From Salinarimonas sp051117315 (lineage in GTDB: Bacteria; Pseudomonadota; Alphaproteobacteria; Rhizobiales; Beijerinckiaceae), in NCBI GenBank assembly GCA_051117315.1, contig JBNPEA010000045.1, positions 1-64,000 on the forward strand: a stretch of 64,000 nt of DNA. Direction: 5' to 3'. Positions within the stretch are counted from its first letter, which is position 1. Each line of letters starts with the position of its first letter. The position numbers and the translations under genes are program-made. The notes under the pieces were generated by a model, which was not told the origin of the DNA, made no database searches, and worked only from the letters and a program-made list of their open reading frames with translations. Below, piece by piece: positions 16,482 through 24,804 of the stretch.

Positions 16482-16542
16482 TCTCGCGTTTCCCTGTAGC
16501 GAAACCTCGTCACCGCTGCGTACCCCGGAGGGAAACGCGAGA
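16482..16542 (+). promoter_or_regulatory. Perfect 14-bp inverted repeat over the lysR leader and ribosome-binding site
   Basis: TCTCGCGTTTCCCT (16482-16495) and AGGGAAACGCGAGA (16529-16542) are exact reverse complements separated by 33 bases; the right arm ends at the base before the lysR ATG and contains part of its GGAGGG Shine-Dalgarno. A TTGACA hexamer (16466-16471) just upstream is a plausible -35. The arms could be an operator for dimeric LysR proteins or, in RNA, a stem that hides the ribosome-binding site. Confidence 0.6.
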
Positions 16543-17421
16543 ATGGGCAACGCGGAGCCCTCCTCCGCCGTGAGGCAGATCCTGCGCTCGGACGCGATGC
16601 GCGTGGCGCTGGCCGTGGTCGAGCTCGGCTCGGTGCGTCGCGCCGCCTCGGCCCTGTCGATGACGCCGTCGGCGGTCAGCAAGCAGCTCGTGCGCATCGA
16701 GCGCCAGCTCGGCCGCACGCTGTTCGTGCGCTCGCGCGACGGCGTGCGGCCCAATGGCGAGGGCCTGGCGCTGGCGAGCTACGCGCGGCGCTTCCTGGCG
16801 CTCGTCGCCGAGGTGGGCGAGCGCTTCGAGACGGATTTCGCCTCGCCGCGGGTGCGCCTGGGCGTCGCCGACGACGTCGGCCTCGTGCGGCTGCCGGCGG
16901 CGCTGGCGCAGGCCGCCGCGGCGGCGCCGGACGTGGCGGTTGAGCTGACGGTCGCCTCCTCCTCCGAGCTCCTCGCCCTCGCCGAGGCGGGCAAGCTCGA
17001 TCTCGCGATCCTCTCCGACGGCGGCCCGCCCTTTCCCGCGGCGGCGCGCCGCCTGCGGCCGGAGCCGATGACCTGGTTCGGCCGCCGGGACGCCACCCTA
17101 CCCACGGGCCCGCTGCCGCTCGCGGTGGCGGCGGAGGGCTGCCCCTGGCGTGCGCGGGCGCTCGCCATCCTCTCGGCCGCGAAGATCCCCTGGCGGATCG
17201 TCTGCACGAGCCCCTCCGCCGCCGGCCAGCTCGCGGCGGCCCGGATCGGCCTCGCCGTCGCGCCGCTGCCGGAGGCGGTCGCGGCCGGCCACGCCGAGCT
17301 CGCGCCGGTGCGCGCGTGCCTGCCGGAACTGCCCGCCTGCGCCCTGGCGCTGCTGGTATCGTCCCGTCCCGGCCGCGCGGTCCGCGCGGTGGCCGAGGCG
17401 GTGCGCGGCGCCTATGGCTGA
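16543..17421 (+). CDS. LysR family transcriptional regulator
   Basis: 292 aa from the ATG at 16543. The N-terminal winged HTH is clear (VVELGSVRRAASALSMTPSA then VSKQLVRIERQLGRTLFVR), followed by a periplasmic-binding-like effector domain. The reading frame stays open upstream, but similarity begins only after MGNAEPSS and a GGAGGG lies 10-16 bases ahead. It is divergent from the hydrolase/flavin oxidoreductase operon, which it probably controls along with itself. Confidence 0.9.
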   Translation: MGNAEPSSAVRQILRSDAMRVALAVVELGSVRRAASALSMTPSAVSKQLVRIERQLGRTLFVRSRDGVRPNGEGLALASYARRFLALVAEVGERFETDFASPRVRLGVADDVGLVRLPAALAQAAAAAPDVAVELTVASSSELLALAEAGKLDLAILSDGGPPFPAAARRLRPEPMTWFGRRDATLPTGPLPLAVAAEGCPWRARALAILSAAKIPWRIVCTSPSAAGQLAAARIGLAVAPLPEAVAAGHAELAPVRACLPELPACALALLVSSRPGRAVRAVAEAVRGAYG

Positions 17422-17520
17422 TCGCCTCGGACGCGCCCGGCCCCCGGGGCGGCGATCCGGCCGCGAACGGCCGCGCCCCCGCGCCGTTGTCGGTCGGGTC
17501 GAACGGCGGAGCGCGACATC

Positions 17521-18321
17521 GTGGACGGGTCCATCATCCTCATCGGCTTTCTCGCGAGCCTCGGCGCGGGTCTCGTCACCGGCGTCGGCGCCCTGCCGGT
17601 CCTGTTCGTCAAGCGCCTGCCCAAGCGCCTGGAGGACACGGCGCTGGGTTTCGCCGCCGGCGTGATGCTGGCCGCCTCGTTCTTCTCGCTCATCGGGCCG
17701 GGCATCACCTACGGGCAGTCGATCTTCGGCGTGGGCGCGCCGGCGGCGGCGGGGATCGTCGTCGCCTCCGTCCTCGCCGGCGGCTGGGCGCTCGACGTCA
17801 TCAACCGTCGCGCCCCGCACGAGCACTTCGTCGGCGGGCGCGAGGGGCCGGGCGGGGACGATCCGGGAACGCGGGACAAGCGGGCGCGGATCTGGCTGTT
17901 CGTCGTGGCGATCGCGCTGCACAACCTGCCGGAGGGCCTCGCCGTCGGCGTCGCCTTCGGCGGCGACACGGTGGCGGAGGGCGTGCCGCTCGCCATCGCC
18001 ATCGGTCTCCAGAACGCGCCGGAGGGTCTGTCGGTCGCCCTCGCCCTCGCCGGGCTCGGCTATTCCCGTACCACGGCGCTGGCCATCGCCACCGCCACCG
18101 GCGCGGTGGAGGGCGTCACCGGCCTCCTCGGCGTCACCGTGGTCACCCTCTCCGAGCCGCTGCTGCCCGTCGGCCTCGGCTTCGCGGCCGGCGCGATGCT
18201 GTTCGTGATCTCCCACGAGATCATCCCCGAGACCCACCGCTCGGGCCACCAGCGCCTCGCCAGCGCCGGGCTGATGATCGGCCTCGCCGTGATGACCTTC
18301 CTCGACACCGCGTTGGGGTGA
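17521..18321 (+). CDS. ZIP family metal transporter
   Basis: 266 aa inner-membrane protein with about eight hydrophobic segments. The metal-site motifs of ZIP transporters are present: HNLPEGLAVG in the fourth helix region and QNAPEGLSVA in the fifth. A histidine/acid-containing loop (APHEHFVGG) separates the halves as usual. Zn2+ or another divalent cation is the expected substrate, imported into the cytoplasm. GTG start at 17521; the gene stands alone. Confidence 0.92.
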   Translation: MDGSIILIGFLASLGAGLVTGVGALPVLFVKRLPKRLEDTALGFAAGVMLAASFFSLIGPGITYGQSIFGVGAPAAAGIVVASVLAGGWALDVINRRAPHEHFVGGREGPGGDDPGTRDKRARIWLFVVAIALHNLPEGLAVGVAFGGDTVAEGVPLAIAIGLQNAPEGLSVALALAGLGYSRTTALAIATATGAVEGVTGLLGVTVVTLSEPLLPVGLGFAAGAMLFVISHEIIPETHRSGHQRLASAGLMIGLAVMTFLDTALG

Positions 18322-18342
18322 GAAACGCCGGCCGGCGCGCGC

Positions 18343-18816
18343 TCACGCGGCCCCCGGATCCTTCGAGGCCTTCTTCACCCAGCGCCCGTCCTCGTCCTGC
18401 GCCCAGTAGGAGGCCCCGTGCCCGGCGGCCGTCACGGTCTTCCAGCGCACCCGCGCCTCGGCCACGGCCTCGTCGTCGCCGCCGTCGAAGATCAGGATCA
18501 CGCGCTGGTAGCGGCCGAGATCGGCGGGCAGCGGCGCGCCGTCGACGAGGAGGATCGCGTCGGGCGCGTTCAGGTCCGCCTCGCCCGCCTGGATCACCAC
18601 CGTCTCCTCGCCCGCCTGCGGATCGGTCTCCGGCACGTGGGGCAGGAAGCTCTCGTCCTCGAAGGTCCAGAGCAGGTCGTCGAGCGCGTCGCGCCGCTCC
18701 TCGCCGGTGGTACGGATCGCGACGCGCCAGCCGGCGCCGCGCGCCTTGACGACGAGCCTGGGCAGTGTCTCCGCCAGGCTCGCCCGCTGCAGGTGGTAGA
18801 ACCAGACGTCGCTCAT
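18343..18816 (-). CDS. holC: DNA polymerase III chi subunit
   Basis: 157 aa. Conserved start MSDVWFYHLQR and the LPRLVVKARGAGWRVAI, LLWTFEDESFLPH and VILIFDGGDDEAV segments match HolC, which bridges the clamp loader and SSB. It lies directly downstream of pepA on the same strand with a gap of about 30 bases, the standard pepA-holC pairing of proteobacteria. Confidence 0.93.
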   Translation of the reverse strand: MSDVWFYHLQRASLAETLPRLVVKARGAGWRVAIRTTGEERRDALDDLLWTFEDESFLPHVPETDPQAGEETVVIQAGEADLNAPDAILLVDGAPLPADLGRYQRVILIFDGGDDEAVAEARVRWKTVTAAGHGASYWAQDEDGRWVKKASKDPGAA

Positions 18817-18847
18817 GCGACCGCCTCGGCGGGTCCGTGCGGACGCG

Positions 18848-20398
18848 TCACCCGCGCCCCTCGTAGTGATCGCGCACCAGCCGGTCGAGCAGGCGCACGC
18901 CCCAGCCGGAGGCGAAGGTGCGCACGATGTCGCTCTGCGGCGCGCCCATGCCGGTGCCGGCGATGTCGAGATGCGCCCACGGGGTGTCCTCCACGAAGCG
19001 CTTGAGGAACTGCGCCGCGGTGATCGAGCCGGCATGGCGCCCGCCGCCGACGTTCTTCATGTCGGCGAACTTCGAGTCGATCATCTTGTCGTAGGCCGGG
19101 CCGAGCGGCATGCGCCAGACCTTCTCGCCGGTCGCCTCGCCCGCCTCGGCGAGCCGCGCGGCGAGCGTGTCGTCGTTGGAGAACAGGCCGGCGTGCTCGT
19201 TGCCGAGCGCCACCAGGATCGCCCCGGTCAGCGTGGCGAGGTCGATCATGAAGACCGGCTCGAAGCGATCGCGCACGTAGGTCATCACGTCGGCCAGCAC
19301 GAGCCGGCCCTCGGCGTCGGTGTTGATCACCTCGACCGTCTGGCCCGAGAGCGTCTCGACGATGTCGCCCGGGCGCTGGGCGCGCCCGTCGGGCATGTTC
19401 TCGACGAGGCCGATGGCGCCGACGATGTTGGCCTTGGCCTTGCGGGAGGCGAGCGCGTGCATGAGGCCCACGACGCAGGCCGCGCCGGCCATGTCGCCCT
19501 TCATGTCCTCCATGCCGCCGGCCGGCTTGATCGAGATGCCGCCGGTGTCGAACACCACGCCCTTGCCGATGAAGGCGACGGGCTTGTCCTTCTTGCCCCC
19601 GCCGTTCCAGCGCATGATCGCCACCCGCGCCGGGCGCTCGGAGCCCTGCGCCACGCCGAGGAGCGCGCGCATGCCGATCTTGGCGAGCTGCTTCTCGTCG
19701 AGGATCTCGACCTCGACGCCGGGCTTCTCCGGCGCCTGCGCCGCCTCGGCGAACTCCACGGGCCCGAGCACGTCCGCGGGCTCGTTGACGAGGTCGCGGG
19801 CGATCACGACGCCCTCGGCCAGCCCCTCGCGCAGCTTCGCCGCCTTCTTGGTGGCGGCGGGATCGGCGCAGCCGAGCACCAGCCGCCCGCCGGTCTTCTC
19901 CTCGCCGTTGTCGTCGCCGCCGTTGCCGTCGTCCTTCGACCCCTTGGACTCCTTCGCCTTCTTGCCCTTCTTCGACTTGTAGCGATCGAAGGCGTAGGCG
20001 CGCAGCCGCGCGCCGAGCGTCATCTCGGCGATGTCCTCGACGCCGATCTCGCGCCCGGGGAAGTCGCAGATCACCGTGGCCTCGCGGCCGGCCGTGCGCC
20101 CGGCGACGACGGCGCCGAGCGCCACGAGATCGAGCGGCTCCTCGTCGCCCGCGCCGCCGATCCCGACGACGACGAGGCGGTCCGCGGCGAGGCCGGCGGG
20201 GGCGGGCAGCACCATCGCGCTCTTGGCCTTGCCCTTGAAGCGCTCCGCCTTGGCCGCGCGTGCGATCAGCCCCGCCGCCTCGCCCAGGAGGTCCAGCGCC
20301 ACGGCGCCCGGCGCGAGGTCGGGGCCGACCAGCACGACGAGGTCGCCGCTCTGCGGCAGGGCGGGGGACTGGAACTCGATCTTCAGCGGCTCTGCCAT
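18848..20398 (-). CDS. pepA: Leucyl aminopeptidase (PepA, M17) with a charged insert
   Basis: 516 aa. Cytosolic dinuclear-metal aminopeptidase; NTDAEGRLVLAD and the Lys/Asp metal-site segment VFDTGGISIKPAGGMEDMKGDM are intact. Residues ~141-170, at the join between N-terminal and catalytic domains, form a low-complexity insert: Lys-rich (KSKKGKKAKESKG) then Asp/Gly-rich (SKDDGNGGDDNGEE). The start is the ATG at 20398. PepA of Escherichia also binds DNA as an accessory factor; that role is not evident here. Upstream of holC. Confidence 0.95.
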   Translation of the reverse strand: MAEPLKIEFQSPALPQSGDLVVLVGPDLAPGAVALDLLGEAAGLIARAAKAERFKGKAKSAMVLPAPAGLAADRLVVVGIGGAGDEEPLDLVALGAVVAGRTAGREATVICDFPGREIGVEDIAEMTLGARLRAYAFDRYKSKKGKKAKESKGSKDDGNGGDDNGEEKTGGRLVLGCADPAATKKAAKLREGLAEGVVIARDLVNEPADVLGPVEFAEAAQAPEKPGVEVEILDEKQLAKIGMRALLGVAQGSERPARVAIMRWNGGGKKDKPVAFIGKGVVFDTGGISIKPAGGMEDMKGDMAGAACVVGLMHALASRKAKANIVGAIGLVENMPDGRAQRPGDIVETLSGQTVEVINTDAEGRLVLADVMTYVRDRFEPVFMIDLATLTGAILVALGNEHAGLFSNDDTLAARLAEAGEATGEKVWRMPLGPAYDKMIDSKFADMKNVGGGRHAGSITAAQFLKRFVEDTPWAHLDIAGTGMGAPQSDIVRTFASGWGVRLLDRLVRDHYEGRG

Positions 20399-20518
20399 GG
20401 AAACCTCGTCTGGGAGACGCGCCCGCGGGGGCGCTCGATTCGCGGTGTTCTCAGCGCAAGTTAGCCGAAGCCGGCGGCAGGACAAGGGCGACGCCCCATG
20501 GGGAAGGCCAACGCGGCC

Positions 20519-21298
20519 TCAGCGCAGCACCCCGTCGAGCGCCGGCAGCGAGACGATCGCGGCGAGCGCGATCAGGCCGTAGCAGATGCGCCGGAACACC
20601 ACCTCGCCGGCGAGCCCGAACGCGCGCGAGCCCAGGAAGAGGCCGAGCCCGTAGAACGGTCCGATCACGAGCGCCAGGGCGAGGATCGGCGGCGTCAGCA
20701 GGCCGCCGACGAGGTAGGCCACCGCCGCGCCCAGCGCCGCGAGGACGATGAAGACGACGAGGTTCGCCCGCACCTCCGCCGCTTTCGCCCGCGAGCCGAG
20801 CCAGTAGGCGATGGCCGGCGGCCCGCCCACCTGCGCCGCCGCGGAGAGCAGGCCCGACACCATCCCGACCCCGAGCGTCAGCGGCGCGCGCGGGCGCCCG
20901 CCGTAGCGCCAGCCGGAGACGAGGAGCGCGAGCAGGGCGGCGATCAGCGCCACCAGCAGCCAGCGCATCGTGGTCTCCTCGACGAGGACCAGTGCCGCCG
21001 CCCCCGCCGGCACGCCGGCATAGGCGCCGAGCGCCATCCACGACACCGCCCGCTTGTCGCAGGTGTGCCAGGCGGCGGGCACGAAGGGCGCGATCAGCAC
21101 CGTGTCGATCAGGAGCAAGACCGGCGCCGCCACCTGCGGCCCGAGCGTCGAGGAGGCGAGGGGCATGAAGATCAGCCCGGCGCCGAAGCCCGAGAAGCCG
21201 CGGGCGCAGCCGGCCAGCAGCGCCGCGCCGGCGGCGAACCAGAGCGGAAAGCCGAGCACCTGCGCCGGCACGCCGATATTGACAAGCACGTCGGTCAC
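20519..21298 (-). CDS. TauE/SafE family sulfite exporter-like permease
   Basis: 259 aa with about eight membrane helices and two copies of the family pattern (AGCARGFSGFGAGLIFMPL in the first half and GLLSAAAQVGGPPAIAYWL in the second). Members are linked to export of organosulfur or other small anions, but the substrate is not predictable. GTG start at 21298 with AGGAG upstream; the longer open frame overlaps ruvC on the other strand. Confidence 0.88.
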   Translation of the reverse strand: MTDVLVNIGVPAQVLGFPLWFAAGAALLAGCARGFSGFGAGLIFMPLASSTLGPQVAAPVLLLIDTVLIAPFVPAAWHTCDKRAVSWMALGAYAGVPAGAAALVLVEETTMRWLLVALIAALLALLVSGWRYGGRPRAPLTLGVGMVSGLLSAAAQVGGPPAIAYWLGSRAKAAEVRANLVVFIVLAALGAAVAYLVGGLLTPPILALALVIGPFYGLGLFLGSRAFGLAGEVVFRRICYGLIALAAIVSLPALDGVLR

Positions 21299-21359
21299 GC
21301 GCGACTCCTGTCGTTCGCGCGACGTTCCCGCGCTGCCAGCGAATCGGCCCGACCCGACG

Positions 21360-21872
21360 ATGGACTCCATCCGTATTCTCGGCATCGACCCCGGCCTGCG
21401 CAAGATGGGCTGGGGCCTCGTCGTGGCCCAGGGCACGCGGCTGTCCTACGTCGCCTCGGGCGTGATCCAGTCCGACGGCGATCTCGACCTCGCGCTGCGC
21501 CTCGTCCAGCTCCACGACGGGCTCGTCGCCGTCGTCCGCGAGCACGCGCCCGACGAGGTCTCCGTCGAGGAGACGTTCGTCAACAAGGACGCGCAGGCCA
21601 CGCTCAAGCTCGGCCACGCCCGGGCGATGGCGCTCTTGGTGCCCGCCCTGGCGGGGCTGCCGGTGGCGGAGTACGGGGCGAACCAGGTCAAGAAGACGGT
21701 GGTCGGCGTCGGCCACGCCGAGAAGGCGCAGGTCGCCGCCATGGTGCGGGTGCTGCTGCCCAGGGCGAACCCCAAGACCGCCGACGCCGCCGACGCGCTC
21801 GCCATCGCCATCGCGCACGCGCACCATCGGAAAGCGCGCGCGCTCACTGCGACGTTGATGGCCGGGGCGTGA
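21360..21872 (+). CDS. ruvC: Holliday-junction endodeoxyribonuclease RuvC
   Basis: 170 aa. Catalytic acid motifs are in place: LGIDPGLRKMGWG (first Asp), SVEETFVNKDAQA (Glu), and the C-terminal ADAADALAIAIAHAHH (paired Asp). It resolves Holliday junctions made mobile by RuvAB. ruvA follows after four bases, so the two are cotranscribed; ruvB does not follow. Confidence 0.95.
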   Translation: MDSIRILGIDPGLRKMGWGLVVAQGTRLSYVASGVIQSDGDLDLALRLVQLHDGLVAVVREHAPDEVSVEETFVNKDAQATLKLGHARAMALLVPALAGLPVAEYGANQVKKTVVGVGHAEKAQVAAMVRVLLPRANPKTADAADALAIAIAHAHHRKARALTATLMAGA

Positions 21873-21876
21873 GACG

Positions 21877-22491
21877 ATGATCGGCAAGCTCAAGGGCGTG
21901 GTCGATTCCTACGGCGAGGACTTCGTCGTCCTCGACGTGCAGGGCGTGGGCTACGTGGCGCACTGCTCGGCGCGCACGCTGCAGCGGCTCCCCCCGGTGG
22001 GCGAGGCCGCCGTTCTCTCGATCGAGACCGTGGTGCGCGAGGACATGATCCGCCTCTACGGCTTCCGCTCGGATCCCGAGCGCGAGTGGTTCCGGCTGCT
22101 CCAGCTCGTCCAGGGCGTCGGCGCGCGGGTCGCGCTGGGCATCCTCTCGGTGCTGGAGCCGACCGCGCTCGCCACCGCCATCGCCTCGGGCGACAAGGCG
22201 GCCGTCGCCCGCGCGCCGGGCGTGGGGCCCAAGCTCGCCGCCCGCATCGTCGCGGAGATGAAGGACAAGGCCCCCGCCTTCGCGCCGATCGACCCGGTCA
22301 TGGCGGGCCTCTCCGGCGGCGAGGGCGCGGCGGAGCCCGGCCCGGCGCAGGATGCGGTCTCGGCGCTGGTCAATCTCGGCTACGGCCAGTCGCAGGCCGC
22401 CGCCGCGATCGCGACCGTCTCGAGATCGGCGGGCGAGGGCGCGACGACGGCGCAGCTCATTCGCATGGGGCTCAAGGAGCTGGCGCGCTGA
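21877..22491 (+). CDS. ruvA: Holliday-junction DNA-binding protein RuvA
   Basis: 204 aa, typical length. Domain I (MIGKLKGVVDSYGEDFVVLDVQGVGY), the two helix-hairpin-helix motifs around LVQGVGARVALGIL and RAPGVGPKLAARIV, and the C-terminal domain III (ALVNLGYGQSQAAAAI), which contacts RuvB, are all intact. The downstream neighbour is a DsbA-like gene instead of ruvB. Confidence 0.96.
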   Translation: MIGKLKGVVDSYGEDFVVLDVQGVGYVAHCSARTLQRLPPVGEAAVLSIETVVREDMIRLYGFRSDPEREWFRLLQLVQGVGARVALGILSVLEPTALATAIASGDKAAVARAPGVGPKLAARIVAEMKDKAPAFAPIDPVMAGLSGGEGAAEPGPAQDAVSALVNLGYGQSQAAAAIATVSRSAGEGATTAQLIRMGLKELAR

Positions 22492-22535
22492 GCAGCGTCT
22501 TGGACGGGGCCGGGGGGCACGACGAAAGGAAACGC

Positions 22536-23183
22536 ATGACCATGCCCACCCGCCGCGCGGCCCTGGCGAGCCTCCTCGCCGCACCTCTCGCCGGCATCGC
22601 CGCGACCCGCGCCGCGCCGGCGCAGGCGCAGGAGACCGTCGCCCCCCGCCGCATCCCCGGCGAGCTCGCCGAGCGGGCGCGAACCCTGCCGGCGCTGGTG
22701 CCGGTGGGGGACGTCTCCGGCGACGTCGTCTTCGTCGAGTTCCTCGACTACAATTGCCCCTGGTGCCGCGCCTCCGCCGGGCATCTCGAGGCGCTCTCCG
22801 CCATGCCCGGCGTCGGCGTGCTGCTGGCCAACTACCCGATCCTGTCCGACGCCTCGCGGGAGGCGGCGGCGATCGCGCTCGGCGTCCTCGCCCATGCCGG
22901 ACCGGACGCCTATCGCGGCGTCCACGCGGCGCTGTTCGCCGCGCGCGGCCTCGTCGACGGGGCGCGCGCGCTCGCCGTCGTCGAGGAGGCGGGGCTCGAC
23001 GTCGATGCGGTGGGCCGCGCCGCCGCGCTGCCGGGAATCGCGCCGGCGCTCGCCGACATCCTCCTCACCGGGCGCCAGCTCGGCTTCGACGCCACGCCCG
23101 CGACCTGCGTCGGACCCTGGGCCTGGGAGGGCTACATCGACCTCGCGACCAAGCGGCGCATCGTCGCCGACCTGCGCGCCTGA
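22536..23183 (+). CDS. DsbA-family thiol-disulfide oxidoreductase, exported
   Basis: 215 aa. An N-terminal signal (TRRAALASLLAAPLAGIAA, Tat-like RR then hydrophobic, ending near AQAQ) precedes a thioredoxin-fold domain with active site CPWC in VFVEFLDYNCPWCRAS. The helical insert and the cis-Pro region GFDATPATCVG are visible, resembling Com1/ScsC-like DsbA relatives. Predicted to act in the periplasm. ATG at 22536 follows GAAAGGA; the gene lies 44 bases after ruvA and 6 bases before murJ. Confidence 0.85.
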   Translation: MTMPTRRAALASLLAAPLAGIAATRAAPAQAQETVAPRRIPGELAERARTLPALVPVGDVSGDVVFVEFLDYNCPWCRASAGHLEALSAMPGVGVLLANYPILSDASREAAAIALGVLAHAGPDAYRGVHAALFAARGLVDGARALAVVEEAGLDVDAVGRAAALPGIAPALADILLTGRQLGFDATPATCVGPWAWEGYIDLATKRRIVADLRA

Positions 23184-23189
23184 GCCGCG

Positions 23190-24722
23190 ATGGCGCGCGC
23201 CGCCTCAGCCGTCTCGGCGACGCTCCTCGTCTCCGGCGCCGCCCTCGCCTCCCGCGTGCTGGGCTTCGTGCGCGACGTGCTGATCGCCGCCGCCCTCGGC
23301 GCGGGGCCGGTGGCGGACGCCTTCCTCGTCGCCCTGCGCCTGCCGAACCTCGCCCGCCGGGCGTTGGCGGAGGGCGCGCTGACGGCGGGCTTCGCGCCGA
23401 TCTGGGCGCGGGTGCGCGACGGGCGCGGCGAGGCCGCCGCGGCGCGGCTCGGGGGAGAGGCATTCGCCGGGCTGGCGCTGCTCCTCGCCGGCGCCGTCGC
23501 GCTCGGCATGATCGGCGCCGGCGCCCTCGTGCTCGCGGTGGCCGCCGGGCTCGCGGGGGAGGGCGCCGCGCGGGTCCTCGCCGCGGACCTGACCCGGCTC
23601 GCGCTGCCGGCGATCGTCGCCTTCGGCTGCGCCGGGCTGCTGGCCGCCATGCTCGCCGCCCGCGGCCGGGTGACGGCGCTGGCGCTCGCCCCGCTCGCCA
23701 CGAACACGACGCTGATCGCGGCCCTCTTGCTCGCGCCCGCGCGCATCCCCGATCCGGAGCGCCTCGCGGCGGTGCTGGCGGCGAGCGTCGGCCTCGCCGG
23801 GCTCGTGCAGCTCGCGATCGTCGCCGTCGCGGCCCGGCGGGCGGGCGTGATCGTCGCCGCCTGGCCGCGGCTCGGCCCGGAGATCCGCGCGGCGCTGGCG
23901 CTCGCCGGGCCGGCGCTGGTGACGGTGGCGAGCGTCGAGCTGATCCTGCTCGCGGGCACGCAGGTCGCTTCCTTCACGCCGGGGCTCGTCGCCCGGCTCT
24001 ACTACGCCGAGCGGCTGGTGCAGCTGCCGCTCGGCCTGATCGCCACCGCCGCGACCGCGGTGCTGCTGCCGCGGCTCGCCGCGCGGGTTCGCGCCGGCGA
24101 CACCGCCGGGCTCGGCCCGGCCCTCGCGAAGGCGCAGAACCGGGCGCTCGAGGCCGCGCTCCTCGTGGCCCTGCCCGCCGCGACGGCGCTGGTGATCCTG
24201 GCCGAGCCCATCGTCGCCGTGCTCTTCGCCCGCGGCGCCTTCGACGCCGCCGACGTCGCGGCCACCGCCGCCGTGCTCGCCGGCCTCGCGCTCGGCCTGC
24301 CGCCGGCGGCCGCGGGCAAGATCCTGCAGCAGGGCGCGTTCGCCCGCGAGCGCGCCCGCCCGGGCCTCGCCGCCACCCTGGCCGGAATCTGCGCCACGCT
24401 CGCGGCCGGGACCCCCCTCGTCGCCGCGCTGGGTCCGCTGGGGCTGGGGCTCGGCGTCGCGGCGGGGCTCCTCGCCCACGCCCTGGTGCTCGCGGCGATC
24501 GCCGCGCGTGCCGAGGGCTGGCGCCCCGATGCCCGCCTCGCCTCGACGCTGGCACGCATCGCCGCCGCATGCGCGGCGATGGCGCTGTGGCTCGCGCTCG
24601 TCGACGGCTGGACCGAGAGCCTCGGCGACACGGCGCGCCTCGCCCTCGCCTGCACGACCGGCGCCGCCGCCTACGCCGCCGCGGCGGTCGCGCTGGGCGT
24701 GGTGCGTGCCCCGTCTCGGTAG
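23190..24722 (+). CDS. murJ: Lipid II flippase MurJ
   Basis: 510 aa, about 14 membrane helices, family length. The N-terminus (ASRVLGFVRDVLIAAALGAGPVADAFLVALRLPN) with Arg/Asp residues of the MOP superfamily MurJ central cavity is characteristic. It flips the peptidoglycan precursor lipid II across the inner membrane. Ala/Leu bias is extreme, consistent with local GC content. It immediately follows the DsbA-like gene and converges on an SDR gene. Confidence 0.94.
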   Translation: MARAASAVSATLLVSGAALASRVLGFVRDVLIAAALGAGPVADAFLVALRLPNLARRALAEGALTAGFAPIWARVRDGRGEAAAARLGGEAFAGLALLLAGAVALGMIGAGALVLAVAAGLAGEGAARVLAADLTRLALPAIVAFGCAGLLAAMLAARGRVTALALAPLATNTTLIAALLLAPARIPDPERLAAVLAASVGLAGLVQLAIVAVAARRAGVIVAAWPRLGPEIRAALALAGPALVTVASVELILLAGTQVASFTPGLVARLYYAERLVQLPLGLIATAATAVLLPRLAARVRAGDTAGLGPALAKAQNRALEAALLVALPAATALVILAEPIVAVLFARGAFDAADVAATAAVLAGLALGLPPAAAGKILQQGAFARERARPGLAATLAGICATLAAGTPLVAALGPLGLGLGVAAGLLAHALVLAAIAARAEGWRPDARLASTLARIAAACAAMALWLALVDGWTESLGDTARLALACTTGAAAYAAAAVALGVVRAPSR

Positions 24723-24804
24723 AAGACTACCCGCATTCCCGCCGCGGTGGGACGCCGGTTCTCCCCCGATGGGGAAGGAGCCTGCTCGTGCACGCCCGCG
24801 GCGT

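Noticed and set aside
20490..20517. Small palindrome GCCCCATGGGG considered as a repeat element
   Set aside because: Short and without a second element of the same kind nearby; could be chance in GC-rich DNA.
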